Assembly: GCA_035943635.1 (NCBI GenBank)
Contig: DASZBX010000065.1
Coordinates: 1 to 64,000, forward strand
Source of the DNA: DASZBX01 sp035943635
Lineage (GTDB): Bacteria > Actinomycetota > Actinomycetes > Streptomycetales > Catenulisporaceae
Direction of reading: 5' to 3'
DNA: 64,000 bases
Part shown: positions 49,737 through 58,658 of the stretch, piece after piece
Position numbering within the stretch: position 1 is the first letter of the stretch
Layout of the letters: each line of letters opens with the position of its first letter
Program-made: the position numbers and the translations under genes
Notes under the pieces: model-generated
The model's input: only the letters and a program-made list of their open reading frames with translations
Databases searched by the model: none
Told to the model about the DNA's origin: nothing

Positions 49737-50642
49737 TCAGCAGGCGTGTCCGTTCAGCGTCCACGAACCGGGTGCCGTGGGCGGGTTGTTCGCCGAGGTG
49801 GCTTGGAAGCCGAAGGTGAGGGTTCCGCCGGCCGGTACGGCGCCGTTGTAGCTCTCGTTCGCCACGGTCACCGCACCGCTGCTGCCGGCGAGGGCGCCGT
49901 TCCAGAGGTTGGTGATGGCGCTGCCGGGGGCGAGCGTCATGCCGATGAACCAGGAGGACAGCGCGGCGGCGGTGGTGACGGTGACGTCCGCGGTGTACCC
50001 GCCCGGCCAGGAGCTCTGGACCTCGAAGTTCGCAGTACACGAGGATCCTGACCCGCCGGAGCCCGGACCGCCGCCAGAGCCGCCGCCCGAACAGGTCCGG
50101 CTCCCACAACCCGCCGTCGTCCGTCGACGTGGCGATTTGTCGAGAGGTAACCCCAGGTGCGGCCCTGGTCGGTGCTCTGCCAGACCCGGATCGTCATCCG
50201 CGGGCTCGGCGCCACCGCCTGGCCGACCGCCCCGGCCCACGGCAACGTCCCGGCGGCCAACCCGCCGACCTGCTGCGGCACCTCGAAGATCGTGGTGCAG
50301 CACAGGCCGGTGGCCTCGGCGACCGGGTCGGCGACCTGCCCGATCTGGCTGAACCCGGCGCCGCCGTCCGCGCCGGCGAAGATCGCGCCGACCGGGTCGC
50401 CGGACGGAAAGCCGGTCGCGTCGGCGATCACGTGCGGTTCGCAGCACCCGCATGCTGTAGCCGGATGACGCGCGGATACATCAGATTCTGTCCGGAGAGT
50501 GCCACGACAGAACTCTGAGCAGAGACTGCAGCGACTGAGACCGTGGTATTTGCTGGAACCGTCGCAATGGCCGGGCTGCTGTCGCAACCACTGTGGCCCC
50601 GGCGGCCAACGCCGCGCACCACCCCAACACCCGATATCTCAT
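49737..50642 (-). pseudogene. Broken secreted BNR/sialidase-like hydrolase with C-terminal CBM2
   Basis: ATG 50642 has a good GGAGGAA site and starts a signal peptide (MRYRVLGWCAALAAGATVVA). The homologous sequence then moves to a second frame (ALSGQNLMYPRVIRLQHAGA), stops at TGA, and continues in a third frame (FAGADGGAGFSQIGQVADP; IRVWQSTDQGRTWGYLST, a BNR Asp-box-like repeat). It jumps to a fourth segment coding a Gly/Ser linker and a complete CBM2 module (CTANFEVQSSWPGGY to GSWTLNGHAC). Besides the frameshifts, most of the catalytic domain is missing between the Asp-box and the linker. This was once a secreted polysaccharide-binding hydrolase. A GAAA-C-TTTC operator remains upstream. Confidence 0.75.
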
Positions 50643-50786
50643 GGCTCGTTCCTCCAGATCTCCCGCGGCGAGTCCGGTCGGCGCGCGTCGAGCCGCTCTG
50701 TCCGCCGCCTGCGCAGCGTCGCCAAGGCCCGTACCGGCCCAGCAGCCCGTCCGCCCGCTCTGCCTCGGCCTTCGGACGTACCAGTA

Positions 50787-50807
50787 CTGAAATTTTCAGA
50801 AACTTTC
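50787..50807 (-). promoter_or_regulatory. Tandem palindromes of CAZyme-operator type upstream of the BNR pseudogene
   Basis: CTGAAATTTTCAG (perfect 6-bp arms around one T) runs straight into GAAACTTTC (4-bp arms around C). The same bipartite text in slightly changed form occurs at 51975-51996 ahead of the glycoside hydrolase pseudogene. GAAA-S-TTTC palindromes are known from actinomycete polysaccharide-degradation promoters. Confidence 0.55.
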
Positions 50808-50909
50808 GAGACCGAGCCGGGTGAATCCCCGCCGAGGAGAGGCCGAAGCCCTTCCGGCGCAACGGGAATCTGTCCTCAGCATCCTCGAACTCCACCACCT
50901 CGCCGTCCA

Positions 50910-51125
50910 TCACCTCGGCCTCATCCGACCACTGCGCCCAAGACTCCGTCTCCTCCTCCATCCCCGGCCACGATCCCGAGGCCGGGCCGTCCGCTGGCGG
51001 GCCCGGGCGATGTTCCTGAGCACCGCAGGAGTCTGCGAATTTATCGCCCTGTCCAGAAGGTCGAGAACCTGCTGCCCGCGTCCCGCCGCCACCGGATCCG
51101 GTCCGTCTAAGGCCTCTGCCGCCAT
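50910..51125 (-). pseudogene. Possible N-terminal remnant of an EcsC-like gene
   Basis: The first 40 residues (from MAAEALDGPDPVAAGRGQ, then VLDLLDRAINSQTPAVLRNI) resemble the start of actinobacterial EcsC-family proteins. The frame then turns into Arg-rich non-coding-like text and stops. The likeness is judged by eye over a short stretch, so this is weak; it could equally be chance. Confidence 0.25.
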
Positions 51126-51558
51126 GCCGGGAACTCCTTAAGATCGTCACGTCGCCCCCGAGTCTTGCACCCGGCCCCGGCCGAGCGGGCACGATGGTCG
51201 ACACTGCGCCAAACTGCGATCGTTTGCGTTGTTTTATGTTCGTTTTCCTTGACAACTGGGCAACGGGCGTGTTCACTGAAGATCGATCGCGGTGCATTCG
51301 CCGCCGGTATCAGAGCAGTGTTCTTGCTCGGTGCGGCGCGGGCCCGCGGTAAGGCGTGATGGAAGCCCGTATCCGGCCAGGCCCCGGCTCGCGGGTGAGG
51401 CCAAGGGCACCGGCCGCGGCACCCGGCACTCAGGCAGCCGGGCACCTCGGCCCTGCCTCCGATTCCCCTACCGGCACGACGCCATGCCCTCATGCGCAGA
51501 CTTCGCAGAGGGTTGACTCGGCGCGTCCATCCACACCCCCACGCAAGGAATACCCGAC

Positions 51559-51957
51559 ATGACTGTCAAGAAGTTCGCCCAGGCCGCCGTTCTGGCCGGC
51601 GCCCCCGTCCTCGCCCTGGGCTTCGCCGCCACCGCCAACGCCGCCTCGACCCCCGCGGCCCCGGGTTCGGCGCACGCCCCGAAAGCGTGCAGCCGGCAGC
51701 TGATCGGCACGGTCAGCTCGCCGGAGTACCTGGAGGCCAGCGCGCCCGCCGCCGGGAAGTACACCGTCGAGTACGACGTCACCGGCACCGCCTACTTCGA
51801 CACGTACGTCAACGGCACCGAACTCGGCTATGTCGGCGGCGGGACCGGCACGTACCACACCCGGTCGTTCTCGCTCTCCGCGGGCGGCGTGCTCGTCCAG
51901 GTCGCCGGACCGGAGGGCAGCGGGCAGGCGAAGGTCTACCTCGACCAGGTCTGCTAA
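51559..51957 (+). CDS. Small secreted beta-rich protein
   Basis: 132 aa. AAGGAA lies eight bases upstream of the ATG. The signal peptide (MTVKKFAQAAVLAGAPVLAL to ANA-AS, about residues 1-29) gives a mature chain of about 100 residues containing two Cys (CSRQLIG and C-terminal DQVC) that could form a disulfide. The pattern of short strands (KYTVEYDVTGTAYFDTYVNG, then SLSAGGVLVQVAG) resembles a small carbohydrate-binding or jelly-roll fold. No family recognised. It sits between two carbohydrate-active pseudogenes. Confidence 0.75.
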   Translation: MTVKKFAQAAVLAGAPVLALGFAATANAASTPAAPGSAHAPKACSRQLIGTVSSPEYLEASAPAAGKYTVEYDVTGTAYFDTYVNGTELGYVGGGTGTYHTRSFSLSAGGVLVQVAGPEGSGQAKVYLDQVC

Positions 51958-51974
51958 TTTTCGGCTGAGAATCT

Positions 51975-51996
51975 CTGAAGTTTAAGAAAGTTTCAG
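51975..51996 (+). promoter_or_regulatory. GAAA-G-TTTC operator upstream of the glycoside hydrolase pseudogene
   Basis: CTGAAGTTTAAGAAAGTTTCAG contains the palindrome GAAAGTTTC (51986-51994) preceded by a CTGAAxTTT half, paralleling 50787-50807. It lies about 185 bases ahead of the ATG at 52182. Confidence 0.55.
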
Positions 51997-52181
51997 AACA
52001 TCCGGCGGTCCCGCATCCCCAGGCGCGGGCCGCCGGGTTTCTGTTGTGCCACGTCACAGCACACGCCCGCCTCCCCAGACCCGCCCGCGCACACCAGCGC
52101 CGCACAACACCGCGTTGGCCAGGACCGGCCGCAGCACTACGTTTCCATACCACCGCCGCCCACTCGAAGGAGCCGGTCCCG

Positions 52182-53701
52182 ATGCACCCGCCCCGACCGA
52201 TGCGCCCCATGCACCGCGCCGCCCGCAGCGCGAGACGTTTCGGCGCCGTCCTGTGCTGCGTCGCCGCCGGCCTGATCCCGGCCGCGCTCGCCGCACCCGC
52301 CGCCCAGGCGGTGACCGACTCCGAAGTCATCACCGTCGACACCGGCCAGCAGTCCGGCGCCCTGACCAAAGCCGGGCTCGGCACGCTCTTCGGGGTGGCG
52401 ACCTACCCGCGGGGCTGCTTGCGGGCACCGGCGTCACCATGGACGCCCGGTTCAACGACCTGGTACCCGGCTTCCCCTACCAGTGGCAGAACCTGGCCAC
52501 CTGGCAGAGCCAGATCGCCACCGCGATGAGCCAGGTCGAGACGGACAAGGCCGAGATCTACGCCATCGCTCCGTTCAACGAGCCGGACAACAAGTTCCAG
52601 GGCGCCTTCATGACCGACCCCGCGTTGCAGGGCTCCACCTACGACGCCCGGGTGAACTACCTGTGGACCGTCACGGTGCGCCAGATCCGGGCCGTCGACG
52701 CGTCCATCCCGGTGATCGGGCCCAACTACGAGTTCTACACTCCCTGGTCCGATGCCGGCGACCAGACCCGGATGCAGAACTTCTTGCAGAACGCCATCGC
52801 CACCGGCACCACGCCGACCATCATCGGCTGGCACAGCCTCGGCCCGAGCCCCGGCGACGTTCCGGCCGCGCTGACCGGCTACTACCGGCCGCTCGAACAG
52901 CAGCCGAACGTCCCCGGGGCCCCGCTGCCGGTCGACGTGGAGGAATACGGGCCGGGCACCGACGACTTCGAGGGCGTGCCCGGGTCGATGGTGAAGTTCT
53001 GGGTCGAGTTCGAACGCTACGGAGTCTCGCACGCCGACATGGGCATCTACACCAACCCCGGCCCGCTCGGCAACAGTCTGCGACGTACCTTCGGCGGCGC
53101 GCTGGAACCCGACGGCGGCTGGTACATGATGAACTGGTACAAGCAGATGCAGGGCCAACGCATCTTCGTCAGCCGCTGGGACACCCGGCACTATCAGGCC
53201 ACTGGTGGCCTCGCCTCCTGGGATCCGGCTGGCAAGTCCGTGACGGTCCTGGTCGGCGGTGAGGACACCGACGTCGGTGTCAATGTCCTGGGTCTGGCCG
53301 CGCGCGGGCTCGGACCGAACGTGCGCGTCCAACTCGACTACACCGCATGGACCACGGACCCGAACGCCACCAACGCGAACGTGCAGGACGGCGGCGACCC
53401 GGAGACCGGCACCTTCAACCTCTGCGACAAGACCATGCCGCTGGACTCCTCGGGCAACCTGACCGTCCCGATCAACCGGATGGAAGGCTACAACGGCTAC
53501 CGCATCGTGATCTCCCCGGCCGGCCCCACGGGCTCGTACCCGACAAAGTACGAGGCCGAATACGCCACCGTCACGGACGCGAACCTCTCAGTCTTCGACT
53601 ACGACTCGCTGCCGGACTGCGTGGGCGGCATCAACAACGCCGACAGCTCGGTCAACTTCGCGATCGACGCCCCGGCCGCCGGAAACTACACCCTGACGTG
53701 A
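52182..53701 (+). pseudogene. Frameshifted secreted clan GH-A glycoside hydrolase with a truncated C-terminal CBM
   Basis: AAGGAG precedes ATG 52182, which starts a Tat/Sec-like signal peptide (RRFGAVLCCVAAGLIPAALA) and the mature start SEVITVDTGQQSGALTKAGL. Near 52415 the reading changes frame: one base is missing after GVATYP, and the homologous text continues as AGLLAGTGVTMDARFND. The catalytic part has FNEPDN (acid/base Glu of clan GH-A) and VDVEEYGPG (nucleophile region), in GH39/GH5-like order. A beta-sandwich follows, then KYEAEYATV...NNADSSVNF, the start of a CBM6/35-type module, which stops at AAGNYTLT. So it carries a frameshift and lacks most of its binding module. As it stands it is unlikely to make active enzyme. 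Confidence 0.75.
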
Positions 53702-53742
53702 GCTGACCCGCGGCGGCAGGCCGACACCCGTCGACGCGGGTA

Positions 53743-54255
53743 TCAGTTGACGCTGATACTGGCCTCGGCAAGCCGCCCGAGGGCCGGGATGGCGGCCAGG
53801 ATGACCTCCCGGTCCTCATCCGGCAGGTCGGCCATGAGTTCGTCGAGGAAGCCGGCTTCCTGGCGGCCGAAGTCGTGCAGCGCGTCGCGGCCCTGGTCGG
53901 TCAGGCTCACCCGGATCGCCCGGCCGTCCGAGTCGTCTCTGATCCGCTGGACGAGGCCGGTGGTCTCCAGTCCGCTGACCACCGTGGTGGCGGTCGGCTG
54001 GGAGCACTGGACGCGTTGGGCCAGTTCGCCGATCCGGACCGGCCCGACGCCGATCAGGTGGCTGAGCACGAGCAGCTGGGTGAAGTTCAGCGAGCTGGCC
54101 GGGAGCACGGCGCGCATGCCCCGGACCAGCCGGTGAACGGCCAGCATCAGCTCGAGCGCCGGCCGGCCGGCCGTGTCCGGAGCCGGATCGTTGCCCGATA
54201 TCTGAACATCCGCCGCATCGACTGCCAACCCGTCCGTAGGTTCCCTCGTCGTCAC
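53743..54255 (-). CDS. MarR family transcriptional regulator
   Basis: A 170-aa winged-helix regulator. GTG 54255 is preferred (GGAGGGGAG six bases upstream); GTG 54258 is nearly as good and the TTG at 54276 lies before the ribosome site. The MarR core reads LNFTQLLVLSHLIGVGPVRI, then CSQPTATTVVSGLETTGLVQR (recognition helix and wing) and DGRAIRVSLTDQGRDAL. It is the second gene of an operon with asnB, 45 bases downstream. The perfect palindrome upstream of asnB is its likely operator, giving autoregulation. Confidence 0.9.
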   Translation of the reverse strand: MTTREPTDGLAVDAADVQISGNDPAPDTAGRPALELMLAVHRLVRGMRAVLPASSLNFTQLLVLSHLIGVGPVRIGELAQRVQCSQPTATTVVSGLETTGLVQRIRDDSDGRAIRVSLTDQGRDALHDFGRQEAGFLDELMADLPDEDREVILAAIPALGRLAEASISVN

Positions 54256-54300
54256 CACTGGCTCCCCTCCGCCCAAGCCGGAAGGGTCCGGCCGTGTGGT

Positions 54301-56148
54301 TCAGGAGGTTCGCACCTCGGGGCGGTAGATGTCCAGCCAGGCAGCCAGATCCAGGCACCGTTCGAGGCTGTGCCGGGACATCGTGTCGATCGCCGACGGA
54401 TCGGCCTGCACCAGGGCCCTGAGCCACTCGCGGTTGACCACGTCGAAGATCGGGCTGTCCGCCGCGGTGAGCAGCTCCTGCGCCTGCAGCTGCAACATGG
54501 ACGGGTACTTCGGGTCCTGAGTCGACGGGTACGGGCTCTTCACCCGCTCGACCACCGACTGCGGCAGCACATCCCGGGTCGCTCCGCGCAGCAGGCTCTT
54601 CTCCCGGCCGTCGTAGGTCTTGAGCGACCACGGCGTGTTGTACACGTACTCGACCAGCCGGTGGTCGCAGAACGGCACCCGGACCTCCAGCCCGACCGCC
54701 ATGCTCATCCGGTCCTTGCGGTCCAGCAGCATCCGGACGAACCGGGTCAGGTGCAGGTAGCAGATCACGCGCATCCGCCGCTCGTGCTCGCTCTCGCCCG
54801 GCAGCGTGGCGACCTCCGCGACGGCGCTCGCGTACCGGTCGTTGAGGTAGCCGACCGTGTCCAGCTTCTCGGCCAGGCCCGGGTTCAGCAGCTGCGGGGC
54901 GCTCAGGCCCGGCCGGTCCAGGCTCATCGCGGCCAGCCAGGGGAAGCTGTCGGACTGCTGCACCTCGGGCAGGTGGAACCAGCGGTAGCCGCCGAACACC
55001 TCGTCGGCGGACTCGCCGGACAGCGCGACCGTGGACTGCTCCCGGATCGCCTTGAACAGCAGGTACAGCGAGGCGTCCATGTCGCCGCGGCCGGCCGGGA
55101 GGTCGTTGGCGCGCACCACGGTCCGGCGCACGGCCGGGTCCGACAGCTCGTCGGAGTTCAGCACCACGTCCTGGTGCTGGGAGTGCACGTGCTCGGCGAC
55201 GTCGTGCACGAACGGGCTGTCGTTGGTCGGCCGCAGCTCGTCGGCGGTGAAGTTCTCCGCCTGGCCGACGAAGTCGACCGCGAAGCTGCGCACCGTCTCG
55301 CCGCGTTCGCCCAGCTGCTTGGCGGCCAACGCGGTCAGCGCGCTGGAGTCCAGGCCGCCGGAGAGCAGCACGCAGCGCGGCACGTCCGCGACCAGCTGAC
55401 GGGCGACGATGTCGTCGAGCAGCTCACGGACGTGCGTGACAGTGGTCTGCTGGTCGTCGGTGTGCTCCCTGGTCTCCAGCCGCCAGTACACCGAGGTGTG
55501 CACGCCGTTGTGGTCGACGGTGACCACGGTGCCGGGCTCGACCTCGTGCATCCCGGCCCAGACGGCGTGGCCGGGGGTCTTGGCGAACGTGAACAGTTCG
55601 CGCAGCCCGTCCAGGTCGATGGCCGCGGTGGCGAGCGGGTTGGCCAGGATGGCCTTGGGCTCGGAGCCGAACAGCACGCCGTCGGCGGTGGGGTAGAAGA
55701 AGAACGGCTTGATCCCCATCCGGTCGCGGATCATCACGAGCTTCTCGGTGCGCGAGTCCCAGATGGCGAAGGCGTACATGCCGTTGAGGCGTTCGGCCAT
55801 CGCCTCGCCCCATTCGAGGTAGGCGTGCAGCACGACCTCGGTGTCGCTGGTGGTGCGGAAGGTGTGTCCGCGCCGGAGCAGCTCGCCGCGCAGCTCGGTG
55901 AAGTTGTAGGCCTCGCCGCTGTAGACCATGGCCAGGGTGCCCTGCGGGGTGTCCAGCGTCATCGGCTGGGCGCCGCCCTCGATGTCGATCACGGACAGCC
56001 GCCGGTGGCCCAGCGCGGCGTGCCGGTCCAGCCAGACGCCCCGGGCGTCCGGGCCGCGGCAGGCCATGGTCTCGGTCATCGTGTCCAGAGTGGGCCGGGC
56101 CCGGGTCAGGTCGTGATCGAAGCCCACCCAGCCGGTGATACCGCACAT
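54301..56148 (-). CDS. asnB: Glutamine-hydrolysing asparagine synthase (AsnB type)
   Basis: A 615-aa two-domain enzyme that hydrolyses glutamine and amidates aspartate, or in specialised paralogues another carboxylate, with ATP. The N-terminus MCGITGWVG supplies the catalytic Cys2 of the class II amidotransferase; YSGEAYNFTELRGEL and SDTEVVLHAY follow. The synthase half has the PP-loop CVLLSGGLDSSALTAL (about residues 256-271) and SGESADEVFGGYRW. GAGGAA precedes the ATG. Length and motif set are complete, so it should be active. A MarR gene follows in the same operon and a 15-base palindrome lies 48 bases upstream. MarR control suggests a role beyond housekeeping asparagine supply. Confidence 0.93.
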   Translation of the reverse strand: MCGITGWVGFDHDLTRARPTLDTMTETMACRGPDARGVWLDRHAALGHRRLSVIDIEGGAQPMTLDTPQGTLAMVYSGEAYNFTELRGELLRRGHTFRTTSDTEVVLHAYLEWGEAMAERLNGMYAFAIWDSRTEKLVMIRDRMGIKPFFFYPTADGVLFGSEPKAILANPLATAAIDLDGLRELFTFAKTPGHAVWAGMHEVEPGTVVTVDHNGVHTSVYWRLETREHTDDQQTTVTHVRELLDDIVARQLVADVPRCVLLSGGLDSSALTALAAKQLGERGETVRSFAVDFVGQAENFTADELRPTNDSPFVHDVAEHVHSQHQDVVLNSDELSDPAVRRTVVRANDLPAGRGDMDASLYLLFKAIREQSTVALSGESADEVFGGYRWFHLPEVQQSDSFPWLAAMSLDRPGLSAPQLLNPGLAEKLDTVGYLNDRYASAVAEVATLPGESEHERRMRVICYLHLTRFVRMLLDRKDRMSMAVGLEVRVPFCDHRLVEYVYNTPWSLKTYDGREKSLLRGATRDVLPQSVVERVKSPYPSTQDPKYPSMLQLQAQELLTAADSPIFDVVNREWLRALVQADPSAIDTMSRHSLERCLDLAAWLDIYRPEVRTS

Positions 56149-56506
56149 AGCAGTTTCCTCTTCGTGTTCGCCTCGTTACTGGCTCGTTAACAATATTCAT
56201 AGCCTATGAAACGAACTTCGGCGAGCGCTCACCGCGCGCGATCGGGTGAATCCGCACGGTCGACACAGGGTTCTGCCTTGTCAGAGGGCCGTTTCGAGGC
56301 GGTGTGAGCTGGGTCACCTCGGCCGAGTGGCCTAGTGAGCAGCTGACTGCGATACCGTTGCGCCGCCGAATGCGCTGTCCGCGCTGTCCACGCTGCGTGA
56401 CGCGTTCCTGCGCGCCACCGCCGACACCGAGCCCCCGCTCGCGCCGGCATCCGCCGCCGCCGAAAGACGCGATTCGCAGCCGATCCCGAGAAGGCGCCCG
56501 CTGCGC
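56149..56506. other. Intergenic region between asnB and the FAD monooxygenase gene
   Basis: 358 bases holding the asnB promoter and MarR-type palindrome near its left end and the 3' flank of the leftward monooxygenase at the right. Nothing else convincing is seen; short open frames here lack coding features. Confidence 0.6.
56196..56210. promoter_or_regulatory. Perfect 15-bp palindrome, likely MarR operator
   Basis: TTCATAGCCTATGAA: 7-bp arms around a single C, in an AT-rich pocket 48-62 bases upstream of the asnB ATG, where -10/-35 elements would be. Size and symmetry fit MarR-family sites. Confidence 0.6.
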
Positions 56507-57622
56507 TCAGGCGGGTTGGAAGAACTCGAGCAGCTTCTGGGCGGCGTCCGGCGAGGAGAGCATGCGGTGCATCTCCTCGGACGCCCGGGCGACGGCGCTG
56601 GTACGTTCGAACATCTCCTGTTCGTATTCTGCGACGGCGGCGGGGATGTCGTCCGGGTGCGCGGCCAGGGCGAGGCCGAGCAGGGCGCCGTCGAGCAGCG
56701 CCATGTTGGCGCCCTGGCCGATCGCCGGCATCAGGTGCGCGGCGTCGCCGAGCAGCGTCACGCCCGGTGTCGACGGCCAGGTCAGGCCGATCGGGAGGGT
56801 GCTGTACGCCCGGGGCTGGATCGTGTCGTCGCAGGCTGCGATCAGGGCGGTGAACCGCGGGTCCCAGCCGGCGTGCAATTCGATCAGCCGGGCCCGGGCG
56901 GCGGCCGGGTCGTCGAACGGGATCCCGCTGGTGGCGAACCAGTCTTCGGGGGTGTTGTAGAAGCTCAGGCCGATCCGGACCCGGCCGTCGCCGTTGCGCT
57001 GGGCCGCCAGGGACCGGCCGTCGCCGAACACCCAGTAGTTGCCCCGCCCGACCATCGCCGCGAGGTCGGGGTGGGTGCGGTCGATGTCGGGGATGCCGAT
57101 CTCGACCACGTTCTGACCGATGTGCGCCGGCCGGGCGTCGGTGACCAGCGGGCGGACCCGGGACTGGGCGCCGTCGGCGCCGACCAGCAGGTCATACGGC
57201 GCACTGCTGCCGTCGGCGAAGCGCAGCAGGCCGTTGTCGGCGGACTCGAACACGTGTCCCCAGCGCACCGTGTGGTCCGGGAGGGAGTCCAGCAGCAGGG
57301 TGCGCAGGTCGGTGCGGTCGACCTCGGGCCGGTCGAGCGGGGTGTCGTCGGGGGTGTCCTCTTGCAACAGCAGGGTGCCGTCCGGGGTGAGCAGACGCAT
57401 GTCCTGGCCTTCGCCCCGGGCGACCGCGTAGAACTGCTCGATCAGTCCGGCTTCGCGTAAGGCACGCTGCCCGGTTTTGACGTGCAGATCGAGCATGCCG
57501 CCCTGGCCGCGTGCCTCGCGGGAGGAGTCGCGTTCGTAGACGACGGCGTCGATGCCGTTCACGTGCAGCATCCGGGCAAGCAGCAGCCCGCCCGGGCCGG
57601 CTCCCACGATGGCGATGGTCAT
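56507..57622 (-). CDS. FAD-dependent monooxygenase (TetX-like / aromatic hydroxylase family)
   Basis: A 371-aa class A flavoprotein monooxygenase. ATG 57622 is chosen because the FAD-binding GAGPGGLLLARMLHVNGID follows at once (MTIAIVGAGPGG); the open frame to 58069 before it is Arg-rich shadow. A DG motif appears in LLVGADGAQSRVRP, and the ribityl-binding GVTLLGDAAHLMPAIGQGAN is near residue 290. The N-terminal segment GQGGMLDLHVKTGQRALREA is characteristic of the TetX group that hydroxylates tetracycline-like and other aromatic substrates. Substrate unknown. It may detoxify or tailor an aromatic compound. It is a single gene, not coupled to a neighbour. Confidence 0.88.
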   Translation of the reverse strand: MTIAIVGAGPGGLLLARMLHVNGIDAVVYERDSSREARGQGGMLDLHVKTGQRALREAGLIEQFYAVARGEGQDMRLLTPDGTLLLQEDTPDDTPLDRPEVDRTDLRTLLLDSLPDHTVRWGHVFESADNGLLRFADGSSAPYDLLVGADGAQSRVRPLVTDARPAHIGQNVVEIGIPDIDRTHPDLAAMVGRGNYWVFGDGRSLAAQRNGDGRVRIGLSFYNTPEDWFATSGIPFDDPAAARARLIELHAGWDPRFTALIAACDDTIQPRAYSTLPIGLTWPSTPGVTLLGDAAHLMPAIGQGANMALLDGALLGLALAAHPDDIPAAVAEYEQEMFERTSAVARASEEMHRMLSSPDAAQKLLEFFQPA

Positions 57623-57762
57623 GGCTACCCCGATTTGCTGTCTCAGCCGATGCATTGCATGTCTGACGCCACTGTAACCGGCCGGGTGATGCATCGTCGC
57701 CAGGGTGCCGCGAAGGCGCCGCGGCTGTGGGACACCAGGTCCACGTTCTAGTGTCCCGGACG

Positions 57763-58047
57763 TCATCGGCGCACGGACGCCACCTCCCGGCGCTCCCGTG
57801 GCGATGCGTCGCGGGCGCAGCGGAAGCCGAGGTTGCCGGTGGAGGTGTCGGGGGTGTCGCGGGTGCGGGCGGCCACTCGGTAGCGGTTGCAGTAGGACTC
57901 GTGGCACAGGTACGAGCCGCCGCGCATGACGCGGGCGGGGTCGGCGGGCGACCAGCGGTCGGCGCGCCATTCCCAGACGTTGCCGGCAACGTTGTACAGG
58001 CCGAATCCGTTGGGCGGGAAGGCGTCGACGGGTGCGGTGCCGCGCAA
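57763..58047 (-). pseudogene. C-terminal fragment of a formylglycine-generating (sulfatase-modifying) enzyme
   Basis: About 94 codons match the C-terminal end of SUMF1/FGE-type proteins: NGFGLYNVAGNVWEW, then RVMRGGSYLCHESYCNRYRV with the paired catalytic cysteines, and TSTGNLGFRCARDA. The N-terminal two thirds are missing, and a stretch between VWEW and RVMRGG is also short. Only a TTG could start it. It ends at a junction with the HD fragment, which reads the other way. Confidence 0.75.
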
Positions 58048-58135
58048 GCGCGCTCGACCGGCGCGTCACGATCTCGCTTCGGGTCGTATCTTGTCCTTCC
58101 AGGATGGCGGCGCCGGGTCGACACGGCTATCGGTG

Positions 58136-58594
58136 ATGCTGCTGGCCGAGTACTCCGACACGCCGATCGACGCCGCCAGAACCGTGCAGCTCACGCTGGT
58201 GCACGACCTGGTCGAGATCTACGCGGGCGACACGTTCCTCTACGACCCCGTCGCGACCGCCGACCAACCCGAACGCGAGCAGGCGGCGGCCGACCGCTTG
58301 TTCGCCCTTCTGCCGCAGGACCAGGCAGAACACTGGCGGGGGCTGTGGGACGAGTTCGAGGCCCGGGAAACCGCCGAGGCCCGGTTCGCCAAGGCGATGG
58401 ACCGGCTCCAGCCGTTGCTGCTCAACTTCAACAACAAGGGCGGCACCTGGCACACGCCGGGAGTCACGGACGCCGAGGTGCGCGGCCGCAAGGCGGTCAT
58501 CGGCGACGCGTCGACCCCGCTGTGGAACTACGCGCGCCGGCTCATCGACCTGGGCGCCGAGCGCGGGTGGGTGGACCGAGCGGCCGAGGAATGA
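58136..58594 (+). pseudogene. 5'-truncated HD-domain phosphohydrolase (YfbR-like)
   Basis: 152 codons from the first in-family ATG. The sequence LLAEYSDTPIDAARTVQLTL, then VHDLVEIYAGDTFLYD carries the HD pair. Later text (LPQDQAEHWRGLWDEFEARE, RLQPLLLNFNNKGGTW) fits bacterial HD nucleotidases. The N-terminal helix that supplies the first metal-binding His is absent, since the upstream frame turns into unrelated text at about 58080-58130. It is likely inactive. Confidence 0.7.
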
Positions 58595-58658
58595 GACCGC
58601 TGATGTATCGTCGACGGGTTCTGCGACGGCCCGGCACCGACCGAGAACGGCGCAGCAA

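Larger units (their letters stand above)
50643..51558. other. Degenerate region upstream of the BNR pseudogene
   Basis: About 900 bases with only patchy open frames. It contains the palindromic pair at 50787-50807. A possible EcsC-like start lies at about 51012-51125 on the minus strand, and a separate acidic frame (EEETESWAQWSDEAEVMDGE, about 50860-50950) has no clear start. The codon use and frame changes suggest decayed genes. Confidence 0.5.

Noticed and set aside
51107..51516. Short frames on both strands between the BNR pseudogene and the secreted protein
   Set aside because: No start signals, no family likeness; probably decayed or non-coding sequence.
57623..58069. N-terminal extension of the FAD monooxygenase
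   Set aside because: Arg/Pro/His-rich text antisense to other features; the FAD-binding motif begins at ATG 57622.
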